From Bacteroidales bacterium UBA5833 (GTDB lineage Bacteria > Bacteroidota > Bacteroidia > Bacteroidales > Lentimicrobiaceae), in NCBI GenBank assembly GCA_002433025.1, contig DJGZ01000039.1:1-64000 (forward strand): a DNA stretch of 64,000 nucleotides, written 5' to 3'. Positions 7,512 through 16,985 of this stretch are shown one piece after another (positions within the stretch are counted from its first letter, which is position 1; the number at the start of each line of letters is the position of its first letter). A program made the translations under genes and the position numbers. Below the pieces are notes generated by a model, which saw only the letters and a program-made list of their open reading frames with translations, made no database searches and was not told where the DNA came from.

Positions 7512-9398
7512 TTGAATTATCTGCTTGTTGAACAACTCAGTAAATCATTCGGTGAGAAGGAACTCTTTTCCGAAATTACATTTGGAATTGACCAGGGATC
7601 CAAAGTTGCGCTTATTGCGCGCAACGGCGCAGGGAAGAGCAGCCTGATGAACATTATCTGCGGCAAGGAGCTTCCCGACAGCGGTGCGGTAACCTTCCGC
7701 CGCGACATCAGGTGGGCGTACCTTCCGCAAAACCCTGAAATGAATGATGATCAGACGATTTTTGACATCCTCTTCCACGCCGAGAATGAATTCATGCGCA
7801 CCATCCGCGATTATGAATACAGCCTCAACCTGATTAAACATGATGATTCGCCTGAAGCCCACCGTATGCTCGAAAACAGTACCAGCAAAATGGAACTGAT
7901 CGGCGGGTGGGATTATGATGTGAGGATTAAAGAAATTCTCGGGCGGTTTAAGATTACGGACCTCGATCAGAAAATCGGGGAATTATCGGGAGGACAGCGT
8001 AAAAAAGTGTCTCTTGCCAAAGCCCTGATTGAAGAAACCGACTTCCTGATCCTGGATGAGCCCACCAATCATCTTGACATTGAAATGATAGAGTGGCTCG
8101 AAGACTACCTCACCCGTCAGAGCCTCAGCCTGCTGATTGTTACCCACGACCGCTACTTTCTCGACAATGTGTGTAACGAAATCCTTGAACTTGACAATAA
8201 CAGGATCTACCGTTACAAAGGCAACTATTCATATTTCCTCGAAAAAAAAGCCGAACGCGAAGCCATTGAACTTACGGAAACGGAAAAGGCCAAAAGCCTC
8301 TACCGAACAGAGCTTGAGTGGATGAGGCGGATGCCCCAGGCGCGCGGTACCAAAGCGAAAGCTAGGGTTGACAACTTTTACGAAATTCAGGAAAAAGCCA
8401 ATAAACGGGTTGAAAAAGATACCGGGCCCCTTCAGGTGAAAATGACGCGGATCGGTGGTAAAATATTGGAATTAAATAATATACATAAAGCTTTCGGAGA
8501 AAACAAGGTTGTTGACAATTTCTCCTATATCTTCAAAAAAGGAGAAAAGGCAGGGATTGTCGGCCGCAATGGTTCCGGCAAGACCACCCTGCTCAATATG
8601 ATTACCGGCAGTCTGCATCCGGATATGGGAAAGATTACCACGGGGCAGACGATTGTTTTCGGATATTATTCCCAGGAGGGCTTTCAGCCCAAAGAAGATA
8701 AGCGGGTGATCGATATTGCCAAAGATATAGCAGAAGAAATGCCGCTGGGCAAAGGCCGCATTTCCGCTTCAGCCTTCCTTTCGCACTTCAATTTCCCCCA
8801 TACCCTGCAGTATAATTATTTCTCAAGCCTGAGCGGCGGGGAGAAACGCCGGTTATTTCTGCTGATGCAGCTGCTGAAAAATCCCAACTTCCTGATTCTC
8901 GATGAGCCGACCAACGATCTGGACATCCACACACTCAACCTGCTCGAAGATTTTCTGATCAACTTCGAAGGTTGCCTGCTTGTGGTTTCGCACGACCGGT
9001 ATTTTATGGATAAAATTGTTGATCATGTATTCGTGTTCGGGAATGAGGGAAAAATCAAGGATTATTACGGAAACTACACCGATTACTACAAGCTTAAGCT
9101 GGCTGAAGAAGCCCGGCTGGCGCGGCAGAAAAGCCCGGTAACGACAACAAAGGCACCCGCATCAAATCAGGACAACAAACCCCGGAAACCAAGTTATAAG
9201 GAAAAAACCGAGTTTGAGGCTCTTGACGGGGAGGTACAGTCGCTCGAAACACTCAAAAAAGAGATACTGGACAAGATGAACTCCGGTGTTTGCGGGCCTG
9301 ATGAGTTGGAGAAACTCAGCCGGGACTACCAGGAAACGGAAAGCGCCCTCGAAGAAAAAACCAACCGATGGCTGGAGCTCAGCGAATTATTTGAATAA
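7512..9398 (+). CDS. ABC-F family ATPase (Uup/EttA-like)
   Basis: A soluble protein with two ABC ATPase domains and no membrane segments, as in ABC-F factors that act on the ribosome. Domain 1 has Walker A ARNGAGKSS (about residue 39), signature LSGGQRKKVS and Walker B FLILDEPTNHLD. Domain 2 has GRNGSGKTT, LSGGEKRRL and FLILDEPTNDLD. Between them is the charged interdomain linker (P-site tRNA-interaction motif region) and after residue 540 a basic, coiled-coil C-terminus as in Uup. I place the start at TTG 7512 (MNYLLVEQLSKSFG), which matches the family N-terminus; the TTG at 7488 is part of the promoter. Specific role (translation factor versus DNA transposition-related Uup role) cannot be decided. 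Confidence 0.92.
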   Translation: MNYLLVEQLSKSFGEKELFSEITFGIDQGSKVALIARNGAGKSSLMNIICGKELPDSGAVTFRRDIRWAYLPQNPEMNDDQTIFDILFHAENEFMRTIRDYEYSLNLIKHDDSPEAHRMLENSTSKMELIGGWDYDVRIKEILGRFKITDLDQKIGELSGGQRKKVSLAKALIEETDFLILDEPTNHLDIEMIEWLEDYLTRQSLSLLIVTHDRYFLDNVCNEILELDNNRIYRYKGNYSYFLEKKAEREAIELTETEKAKSLYRTELEWMRRMPQARGTKAKARVDNFYEIQEKANKRVEKDTGPLQVKMTRIGGKILELNNIHKAFGENKVVDNFSYIFKKGEKAGIVGRNGSGKTTLLNMITGSLHPDMGKITTGQTIVFGYYSQEGFQPKEDKRVIDIAKDIAEEMPLGKGRISASAFLSHFNFPHTLQYNYFSSLSGGEKRRLFLLMQLLKNPNFLILDEPTNDLDIHTLNLLEDFLINFEGCLLVVSHDRYFMDKIVDHVFVFGNEGKIKDYYGNYTDYYKLKLAEEARLARQKSPVTTTKAPASNQDNKPRKPSYKEKTEFEALDGEVQSLETLKKEILDKMNSGVCGPDELEKLSRDYQETESALEEKTNRWLELSELFE

Positions 9399-9437
9399 AG
9401 ACGGAATTGTTCCTTTATCAATAGCATAATTCCCGAA

Positions 9438-9854
9438 TCAGATGCGATCGGGCAGTGGCAGGCCGCATTGCTTACAGGTAGCTGAATGAATGCAGACAAC
9501 TGCCCCGCACCCGGCACAGCGACAGCGGACGTCTTCCCGCTCCATGTATACTTCAGGGCCCATCCTGTTCAGATCCCTGAGGTTATCAATAGGGCTGCTA
9601 TGGTATTTGCTCCTGTAACGCTTGTCAAGTTGCTTCAGCCTGGCACAGGGGAATTGATCGCATTCGTGGCAGAACCCTGAACGGGTCATTGCCAGCCTTT
9701 CGCAGTTGACAATTTTACATACAACGCAATAATTTGGCTTGTACCCTGACTGATTCCGGCAGCCTGAACACCGGTTTTTGCTTCGCTGAAAAGCATAACA
9801 GGTGGCGCAGTTGATGCCGCAGGGGCTGATTACAGATGCATGGTATCCGTTCAC
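9438..9854 (-). CDS. DUF3795 cysteine-rich protein
   Basis: A 138-residue protein with the DUF3795 pattern: SPCGINCATCYAF near the N-terminus, then CSGCRNQSG, C-V-V-C, C-H-E-C-D-Q-F-P-C, and a C-terminal zinc-ribbon-like CRCAGCGAVVC ... CKQCG. About sixteen cysteines suggest Zn or Fe-S binding; function is unknown. The only start in this frame is GTG at 9854, because a stop lies three codons upstream. It is 16 nt downstream of the lipoprotein gene and probably cotranscribed with it. Confidence 0.82.
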   Translation of the reverse strand: MNGYHASVISPCGINCATCYAFQRSKNRCSGCRNQSGYKPNYCVVCKIVNCERLAMTRSGFCHECDQFPCARLKQLDKRYRSKYHSSPIDNLRDLNRMGPEVYMEREDVRCRCAGCGAVVCIHSATCKQCGLPLPDRI

Positions 9855-9870
9855 AGTAAATCAGAAAAAA

Positions 9871-10428
9871 TCAAACCGGCTGAACGGTCATTTTGATTTT
9901 GGTTTTGAGCAGGAGGACAATCAAATTGGCCGGCAATGGCGGGTTTATATCTCCATATACCCTGAGGGTAAAGGGTCCTGCTGAAATAAATGAAAGCACC
10001 TGCAGATTGCTCAGCTCAAGGTCAACGGCACGGCCATCCGGCGAAATGGCTACGGTAGCAGCGATCTGCGTTTCGGTCAGTCCGGTTGCGCTCACGGTTA
10101 CACGGGCTGAATTCAACCAATTGAAATTTACCTGAGGCGGCGACTCCACCTCAAGGCGCACCTGCTCAAACGATGCATTTCTGATCCCTTCAAGTTCATG
10201 TTTCTGTATGATGCTGTCGATATTGATTGAGAGGGTCTCCTCAACCAGCAGTGATTCACTCTTGGGCAGATAATCCAGCGAATCTATTGTAAAGCGGATA
10301 TCCGGATTATTGTAGGAAATATCGAACTCGGCCAATTCCTTGACCTTGTCGCATGAAGGCATGGCAAGACCAAGCAGTAAACCGGCTGACAACAGCATAA
10401 ATGGCAGGCGTCTGATTCTTGTTTTCAT
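9871..10428 (-). CDS. Uncharacterised lipoprotein
   Basis: A 185-residue protein with a positively charged N-terminus, a hydrophobic stretch and a lipobox-like AMPSC at about residues 22-26, so Cys26 is probably lipidated. The body is rich in beta-type alternation (for example VRLEVESPPQVNFNWLNSA), reminiscent of a small immunoglobulin-like or LEA-type fold; that is inference. I do not recognise the family. It precedes the DUF3795 gene by 16 nt. Envelope location is likely; role unknown. Confidence 0.7.
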   Translation of the reverse strand: MKTRIRRLPFMLLSAGLLLGLAMPSCDKVKELAEFDISYNNPDIRFTIDSLDYLPKSESLLVEETLSINIDSIIQKHELEGIRNASFEQVRLEVESPPQVNFNWLNSARVTVSATGLTETQIAATVAISPDGRAVDLELSNLQVLSFISAGPFTLRVYGDINPPLPANLIVLLLKTKIKMTVQPV

Positions 10429-10499
10429 GACTTTCCCAATTTAAAAAATGAAAAATAACTTACTAAGATAGTGAATTTTAAGCTAAAATAAAAGAGAAA

Positions 10500-10523
10500 G
10501 GGCAACATTTTAAAACGTTGCCC
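10500..10523 (-). terminator. Rho-independent terminator of dnaN
   Basis: 7-bp perfect stem GGGCAAC/GTTGCCC (10500-10506 with 10517-10523), 10-nt loop; on the minus strand it is followed by a T-rich tract. It sits 25 nt beyond the dnaN stop codon. Confidence 0.75.
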
Positions 10524-10547
10524 TGTTAAAAAAATGAGTCTTTAAAA

Positions 10548-11669
10548 TTATGAATTCAGCATCACCGGCATTACCAGCATCAGGATATCCTCTGCCGGAT
10601 TTTCACCTTCCACGGGGCGGAGAATTCCGGCGCGGTTAGGGGCAGACATTTCCAGACGGATATTCTCCGTATTGAGGTTGGTGAGCATTTCAACAAGGAA
10701 TCGCGAATTAAAGCCAATTTCCATATCTTCCCCGCTGTAGTTACAGCTCAGCCGCTGGCGTGACTCATGGGCAAAATCAATATCCTCGGCATCCACAAAT
10801 AGCTCTTGTCCGGTGATGGTCAGGCGGATCTGGTTGGTGGATTTGTTTGCAAAGAAAGATGCCCGGCGAAGGGTAGTGATCAGCGAAAGGCGGTCTGCTA
10901 TCAGCGTATTCGGGTTATCTGAAGGAATAACAGCTTCATAATTGGGATAACGTCCTTCGATCAGCCGGCAGACCAGATCAATGTTTTTAAAGGTGAAACG
11001 CGCATTGGTATCGTTATATTCAATACTAACCGGGGTAGTGTCGGAGGGCAAAATCCCCTTCAGCTGGTTTAGCGGCTTTTTGGGCATAATAAACGTAGAG
11101 TTGCCTTCTGCACTTACATCGGAGCGTTTATACCTTACAAGCTTGTGCGCATCGGTAGCGACAAAGATAACCGAGTCAGTGGAAAGATCACAATAAACGC
11201 CTGACATGGCCGGCCTGAGATCATCGTTTCCGGTGGCGAATATGGTTTTGTTGATGGCTGTAAGCAGGAGGTCAGCCGGCAAATCAAGCGCCGAAACGCT
11301 TTCCATGCGGGGTGCGCGGGGAAACTCATCTGCATTGTGCCCGGCAATCCTGAATTTGGCTTCATCAGCGGCAATTTCAATTCCCAGTGCGTTGTCAACC
11401 GTAAAGGTCATAGGAGTTTCACCGTAAGTTTTCAGAAGCTCGAGCAGGATTTTTGCAGGGATAGCCACTGAGCCCTCATCATCAGCCATGTTGGTTTCAA
11501 CAGTAACCGTCATGGTTGTTTCCAGGTCCGATGCGGTAATTTTCAGCGTGCTGCCATTGAGTTCAAACAGAAAATCATCAAGGATGGGCAATGTATTGCT
11601 CGAATTTAACACACCGCTGATTGACTGCAGGCTTTTGAGCAGGCTTTGGCTAGATACTATGAATCTCAT
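10548..11669 (-). CDS. dnaN: DNA polymerase III sliding clamp (beta subunit)
   Basis: A 373-residue protein with the three-domain clamp layout. It begins MRFIVSSQSLLKSLQSISGV, contains the N-terminal ASDLETTM strand, the central motif FATGNDDLRPAMSGVYCD and the C-terminal segment ending EDILMLVMPVMLNS, where the M-P-M/(L) C-terminus forms part of the client-binding pocket. As a dimer it encircles DNA and tethers polymerase. It is a single gene here, not next to dnaA, with its own terminator. A possible -7 box (TATTTTTG on the minus strand, 11761-11768) lies 90 nt upstream. Confidence 0.97.
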   Translation of the reverse strand: MRFIVSSQSLLKSLQSISGVLNSSNTLPILDDFLFELNGSTLKITASDLETTMTVTVETNMADDEGSVAIPAKILLELLKTYGETPMTFTVDNALGIEIAADEAKFRIAGHNADEFPRAPRMESVSALDLPADLLLTAINKTIFATGNDDLRPAMSGVYCDLSTDSVIFVATDAHKLVRYKRSDVSAEGNSTFIMPKKPLNQLKGILPSDTTPVSIEYNDTNARFTFKNIDLVCRLIEGRYPNYEAVIPSDNPNTLIADRLSLITTLRRASFFANKSTNQIRLTITGQELFVDAEDIDFAHESRQRLSCNYSGEDMEIGFNSRFLVEMLTNLNTENIRLEMSAPNRAGILRPVEGENPAEDILMLVMPVMLNS

Positions 11670-11785
11670 ATTAAAGCAATTTTCTTTGTAACTGATTCAT
11701 TAAATGTTCACGGTAAAATTAGAAAATATATTTACAATCCACCAACAAACCTTAGGCGTGCAAAAATAAAATTATCAACACCCTG

Positions 11786-12436
11786 TTAACCGTTTTCTTT
11801 TGTTATCTTGTTTTTACCGAAGTCAAATTTCTTCTCGGTACCGTTAATCAGCCTTTTGATGTTTTCGCGGTGGGTATAAGGTACAAACAGTGCAACGGCC
11901 ACCGCAAGGATGATAAGCGGAAGGCTTTTTTCATCAAAAACAAAGATCACGATAAACGGAAAAACCAGTGCGCTGCTCATCGAGGAGACCGAAACGATGC
12001 GGGTGGAGAGAAACACCAGGATAAAAAAGACCAGTATCACCAAAAAAGCGGCAGGGAACAATGCGATAACCACCCCCACCAGCGAGGCGACGCCTTTACC
12101 GCCCCGGAAACCGGCAAACACCGGATAAACATGCCCGATCACTGCCAGGCCGCCCAGTATGATCCTGTAGATTACTACCTGATCGGCGGTAAAACTGTCA
12201 TTCCCGAGCCATTGAGATAAGGTTACGGCCAGCCAGGCTTTGAACACATCAAACACCAGCACAGGCAGGCCCGCTTTCAGCCCGAACACCCTGATTGTAT
12301 TGGTGGCTCCGGCATTTCCGCTACCCTGGGTGCGGATATCCAGATTAAAGAACCACTTCCCCACCCAGACTGATGTCGGGATGGACCCCAGCAGGTATGC
12401 CAGCAGTGCAGCAATTAAAACTTCAGCATTGATCAT
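11786..12436 (-). CDS. plsY: Acyl-phosphate:glycerol-3-phosphate acyltransferase PlsY
   Basis: Integral membrane enzyme that acylates glycerol-3-phosphate at sn-1 using acyl-phosphate, the first committed step of phospholipid synthesis. The 216-residue protein has about five to six membrane helices and all three PlsY motifs: GSIPTSVWVGK (near 17), GSGNAGATNTIRVFG (near 38) and GHVYPVFAGFRGGKGVAS (near 101). The C-terminus is basic. The start is 12 nt downstream of the stop of the giant exported-protein gene, so it is the last gene of the long minus-strand run. Confidence 0.96.
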   Translation of the reverse strand: MINAEVLIAALLAYLLGSIPTSVWVGKWFFNLDIRTQGSGNAGATNTIRVFGLKAGLPVLVFDVFKAWLAVTLSQWLGNDSFTADQVVIYRIILGGLAVIGHVYPVFAGFRGGKGVASLVGVVIALFPAAFLVILVFFILVFLSTRIVSVSSMSSALVFPFIVIFVFDEKSLPLIILAVAVALFVPYTHRENIKRLINGTEKKFDFGKNKITKENG

Positions 12437-12448
12437 ATCATCAGATTT

Positions 12449-15400
12449 TTAAAAACCGGTTTCGCGCGATTGCATTTTCCTCAGGAAAGCAATACGGCGG
12501 TCAGGCGTCGAAATAATAAACTGATAACCTTCCCCATTCTGACTTCCCTTCAGCAAGCGTTTATCCTCTTTGATTCCCGCGATGATGTTGTTAAAATCAT
12601 TGTTGGATGAAATGGCCTGCATAATACCGTTTCCGTAAGTAAAGAAATACCATTCGGTATTGCTGATCTCGATATAGAGGTTCAGGATATCGCCCGTACG
12701 CCGTTTCCCAATCTCCAGGTAGCCGTTTACCTTACGGTTGATCATATCACGCTGAATTCCGGCGATACCGATGGGGCCTTCGCTGATGTATGACTTGAGA
12801 CGCGGGTCCCACACCATATTTACATCCGCAAGCAGGAGGGTTTTCACCAGATCAGCAGGGGGGCGCCTGATCTGACCGCTCAGATTTAGTTCATTCAGCA
12901 CTTCGGTCGCCTGAGCGGGCCCCACAAGACCATTGAGCAATTCCTGATATATTTCTGAATTAACATCCTGGGCCGGGAGTTCACTTTTTTGCAGATTGTC
13001 CTTCAGCCTGGCCAGTGCCGGATCGGAGAAAAAGAAATCAAGGGCAATGCCCAGGGCAAAACGTGTAGAATCAGCTATGGAATAATGAGCAGCCTTCCCG
13101 AATGTTTTCATCCTGACTTGTCCCAACCCTGCGCCCGGCTCAATGGCACCTTCGGCGGTTACAATACATTGACGGGTATCTATGCTCAGCAGGTTACCAT
13201 TCTTTCCCTTATTGTCGAGTCTGTTAACCGAACCGATAAGATAGGCTTCCCTGTCCCTGTCGTACTTAATAAATCCGCTGGCCGAAGCTACCAGGGTATC
13301 TCCCCAGGCTTTTGGTTTGCGAAACATGGCCGGATACACACTGCCAAAAAAGTCGGAATAAACGATGGCGGCAAACACCGGATCACCGATTGTATCGCGC
13401 ATAACCGGTGAAACCGGGAGGCGTACCTCCGCCGGATCAACCGGGGCGCTGAAACTAACCCATGCGCCCTTATCATCCAGACATTCATTGCGTAAGTGAT
13501 AAGCACCTGAAAATGTCAGGAACTCTTCCTGAGCTTTAAAATCAATCCGGCCGATAAAGTCAAAAAATGCACTCAGGGTAAAGCCATCATCCGCCTTCAC
13601 CGTTGATCTGCCCTTTGAATGACCGTCATCTCCTACAACAATCTCCTTGAAATACAAGGGTTGGACACCACCGGCATCATCCGTATAGTCATAAAATCCC
13701 GAAGCAAAGTAATCGCGGCGTGATTTCAGGCTGACCGATGCATCGTAAATCCGGTGATATTTGTTTTTACGGTTGGCGATGATGGTGGCGCCTGTCAGCG
13801 GCTTCATATCCCCGTCGGAAAGGATGGTTACCTTTCCGTCACCGGGAAAAACCGCAACGTCGGCAACCCTGATCATCTTGACTTCCCGGGCATTGATGAT
13901 ATTCTCCTTCATCCGGTAAGTGGCTTCCATCGCGAAAAACTGAAGGGAGTCGCGGGCGGGATCGGTCGACATAAACTCCGAACCGGAAAAATCAAAATCA
14001 ACCAGTTGCTTAAGGTTTACCGTATCGGCAAGCGACGACCTGCTGGCCAGGGAATTGGTAAGGTAAAGCTCTTCCTCTTCCATCCGCCATTGAATCTTAT
14101 CCATATAGCAAATGTACTTGCTCAGCGGCAAGGCGATGCGCACGCTCTTTCCCTGTGAGCCAAAAGAAGCAGACCTGGTTCTGAAATCAACCTTTCCCGG
14201 GTACACTTTCGCCATCAGCGACAGACTGGGACGATCGGGGTAGTAGAGCCTGAAATCAGTGGTGTCGGTGGTAAAGGATTGATTACTGAAGACAAAGGTT
14301 CCTGATCCGATATCCGCATTATCCAGGCGGCTCTGACCCTTGCCGAGCAAACCGGCGGAAGTGAGTGAAAGCGTACCGCTGTGCAATGACTTTTCATTGT
14401 ACATTGTAAAGAAGTCTTTATCCGAAATGGTATTCAGCCGCATAACATCAAGATACGGCAGCCAGTATTGATGTACTTTCTCCGCTGTAACAGCCGGAAA
14501 AGCCGGGGGCCCGGATTGCTCCTTGATTGTAAAACGCTTCAGGTCAGCTACCAGTGAATCCGGATAAAACATAAAGCGGTCAGCAGCAGAGGTTGATGTC
14601 ATAAAGGTAAGACTTCCTTTCCCTTCAAGGCCTTTATTACTCAGCTTAATGCTGTTGAAGAAGTTTGCCCTCCCCTCATAAACCGGCATTCCGGCATCAG
14701 GAAGCTGACGCGTGAAGCCCAGCGAATAATCGCTCATCACCCGCAGGGGTTCCCGGATATCAGGCATTATCCCCCCCGAAAACAAATGCCCTTCAAACTT
14801 CAGGCCTTCGGTGGTAAAACTGTTCAGGCTGTCGAGGGTAAAGGGATATACGGTGTAGTAGAACTTATCCCTTTTGTAGACCCCCTTTTCAACCCGGCGC
14901 TGATCGTAATAAACATAAGCATCGTTCTCACTGATAAACACAGGATAAGCGGGGAACTTTGCAATACCGGACTTATTCTGCGGATCATCAATCAGGAGTT
15001 CGCCGCTCAGGTTAGCAAGCACATTCTTCACCACAACCTGTTCGATCCGTTTTGTTTTTTTCGAAACCGTATCCACCTTGAATGAGATGGAATCAATCTG
15101 AGGCATGCTTAACTTGAACTTATCATATTCGAAAGAGCTCTTGTTGGCGAAAAAGTCAAAATAACCTGCCCTGACGAGCCCGGTAAAAACAAAATCACGG
15201 TTTTTCCGCAGGAGGATTTCCTTGTCGCGGGGATAAATATAAACAGCCTGGGAATCGCTGATTGACACCTGCGACACCCCCTTGATGCGAAGGTCAAAAG
15301 TATTGAGATTCAGCACGGCATTGCTTGTCCGGGTGACCTGTGAGCTGATCTGTATAACGTCGTAGTCTTTCTTTTTACTCCTTGCATTGAGGTAGTCGAA

Positions 15401-16933
15401 CAGGCGATCATTAACCTCTATCCGTTCATTATCAAGATTGTAGATAATATAACCGGCATTTGACAGGTTAATGACCATGACCTTGACCTGTTCAATGGGT
15501 TTCTGCATGTATTCTGTCAGTTCCGTCAGATAAAATGATCTGGACTTCCGCCTTTCGGTGAAATTGTAAACTACGTTGATCGGGTTGAGTTCATCTATCC
15601 CCTGCAAACGGTGGTACCTGGACTCGGAATAGAAATTTGATGATTCAAAAACAGCATCCCCGGTTTGTTTAACCCCCCTGAGCATCTCAAAGTTCATGCT
15701 GTCGGCGCCCATGGGATAATAGAGCGCCTCAAAATACATGTCAACCCGGTGATAAGAGTTGAAAAACGGGCTTGCAGAGGCCCCCTCACCCGAACGCAGC
15801 AACAGCACTTCCTTGTTTTCATCAATATACCGCAGCTGAATACCGGGATGGAAAATTGAGTCAGCCTCATGATAGATGGTGGCTGCGGCCCGTTGGGATG
15901 CGATCCTGTCGGGACGGATGACAAAACTCCGGGAAGTCAGTTTAATAAAAGGAGTACCCTTCCTGTTAATCCACATGGTGGCATCCTTATCGCCGTATCC
16001 TGAGCCAATGATACGGGGGCCTTCAAGGGTAAAGCCTCCCCGGTAGTTCATATCTTTGAAAACCTCTCTGATCTCAATGTCTGTCTGATAGGAAACAAAT
16101 CTTGGGAAGGTAGCCCGGTCGGCAGAAACCCCTACCAGAACCCTGTCCTCAAATTTACCGGTCAATGGAAAGCTGAAAAAGTCTTTGTGATAAAAATTGA
16201 CCGAATCGGCCGACCAGGCTGTTTGCTTGAGGTTAATTTCGAACCTGTTGATGAGCGCATAAACCTTCAGAGGGTCAAATCCGAATGCTTCCCAGTAAAC
16301 CTTCCCGCCCCGCCCGGTAAACCGGTCGGCCAGGGGGAAATGAGTACCGGAAGTTTCTTGAATGCGTATGCTGTCCCTGCCTGAAATGCATACAAGGTCC
16401 ACATTTTTAAAAGTAACCGACAACACGGAATCAAAAGCAAACGAATAACTGCCGTTCCGGAATTGCCAGGAATTGCCTTTTGATTTAAAGAGTACTTTTC
16501 GCCGGTTCAGTTCCACCGTATTGCCCAGAAAGCCCGATAACTGACGCAAACCCTTTGAGTCCACAAAAGGCTCTAGTCCCTTATGCCAGGCCAGTATGGA
16601 TGATTCCTGAGTGCCGGCGGGGAACGAATTCATTGCCTGCAGGTAATCCCTGAACCCCGGGGTTGGCCGCATCCGCTGGCCAAGCATGCGGTTGAAAACA
16701 GCGATTACTTCCTGTTGAAGTTTCGCAGAATATGTACCGCTGTTCCACGAGGCTGTAAACTGCTGCACGGCTTCTTTCGACTCACGGTCCGTAGCCGGCT
16801 TCATAAAAGTTGTCAGTTCAACAATAAAGACAGCCGGATCATCTGAAAAGTTCTTCAGATCCTGTGCAAAAATCCCGGAAACAAAAACCAGGGTTATCCA
16901 TGTCAGAAAAAATAAAAACTTCCGGTAAGCCAT
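12449..16933 (-). CDS. Giant exported protein of unknown function (1494 aa)
   Basis: A 1494-residue protein starting MAYRKFLFFLTWITLVFVSG, a Sec signal peptide ending FAQ. I do not recognise a named domain. The first ~250 residues look helical, the rest is largely beta: recurring units such as LSNKGLEGKGSLTF and LTSAGLLGKGQSRLDNADI followed by an S-x-x-F-x-x-D-T-x-D-F-x-L-Y strand suggest stacked beta repeats. There is no cell-wall anchor, no lipobox, no obvious C-terminal secretion domain and no coiled coil. The upstream in-frame codon at 17011 is rejected because it precedes the signal peptide and overlaps prmA. It lies 52 nt after prmA and 12 nt before plsY. A periplasmic or outer-membrane-associated role linked to lipid or envelope biogenesis is only a context inference. 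Confidence 0.8.
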   Translation of the reverse strand: MAYRKFLFFLTWITLVFVSGIFAQDLKNFSDDPAVFIVELTTFMKPATDRESKEAVQQFTASWNSGTYSAKLQQEVIAVFNRMLGQRMRPTPGFRDYLQAMNSFPAGTQESSILAWHKGLEPFVDSKGLRQLSGFLGNTVELNRRKVLFKSKGNSWQFRNGSYSFAFDSVLSVTFKNVDLVCISGRDSIRIQETSGTHFPLADRFTGRGGKVYWEAFGFDPLKVYALINRFEINLKQTAWSADSVNFYHKDFFSFPLTGKFEDRVLVGVSADRATFPRFVSYQTDIEIREVFKDMNYRGGFTLEGPRIIGSGYGDKDATMWINRKGTPFIKLTSRSFVIRPDRIASQRAAATIYHEADSIFHPGIQLRYIDENKEVLLLRSGEGASASPFFNSYHRVDMYFEALYYPMGADSMNFEMLRGVKQTGDAVFESSNFYSESRYHRLQGIDELNPINVVYNFTERRKSRSFYLTELTEYMQKPIEQVKVMVINLSNAGYIIYNLDNERIEVNDRLFDYLNARSKKKDYDVIQISSQVTRTSNAVLNLNTFDLRIKGVSQVSISDSQAVYIYPRDKEILLRKNRDFVFTGLVRAGYFDFFANKSSFEYDKFKLSMPQIDSISFKVDTVSKKTKRIEQVVVKNVLANLSGELLIDDPQNKSGIAKFPAYPVFISENDAYVYYDQRRVEKGVYKRDKFYYTVYPFTLDSLNSFTTEGLKFEGHLFSGGIMPDIREPLRVMSDYSLGFTRQLPDAGMPVYEGRANFFNSIKLSNKGLEGKGSLTFMTSTSAADRFMFYPDSLVADLKRFTIKEQSGPPAFPAVTAEKVHQYWLPYLDVMRLNTISDKDFFTMYNEKSLHSGTLSLTSAGLLGKGQSRLDNADIGSGTFVFSNQSFTTDTTDFRLYYPDRPSLSLMAKVYPGKVDFRTRSASFGSQGKSVRIALPLSKYICYMDKIQWRMEEEELYLTNSLASRSSLADTVNLKQLVDFDFSGSEFMSTDPARDSLQFFAMEATYRMKENIINAREVKMIRVADVAVFPGDGKVTILSDGDMKPLTGATIIANRKNKYHRIYDASVSLKSRRDYFASGFYDYTDDAGGVQPLYFKEIVVGDDGHSKGRSTVKADDGFTLSAFFDFIGRIDFKAQEEFLTFSGAYHLRNECLDDKGAWVSFSAPVDPAEVRLPVSPVMRDTIGDPVFAAIVYSDFFGSVYPAMFRKPKAWGDTLVASASGFIKYDRDREAYLIGSVNRLDNKGKNGNLLSIDTRQCIVTAEGAIEPGAGLGQVRMKTFGKAAHYSIADSTRFALGIALDFFFSDPALARLKDNLQKSELPAQDVNSEIYQELLNGLVGPAQATEVLNELNLSGQIRRPPADLVKTLLLADVNMVWDPRLKSYISEGPIGIAGIQRDMINRKVNGYLEIGKRRTGDILNLYIEISNTEWYFFTYGNGIMQAISSNNDFNNIIAGIKEDKRLLKGSQNGEGYQFIISTPDRRIAFLRKMQSRETGF

Positions 16934-16985
16934 CCCAATCAGGTTCAGTGAGTAATAAACATTTGACGCAACGGCATCAGCAAAT

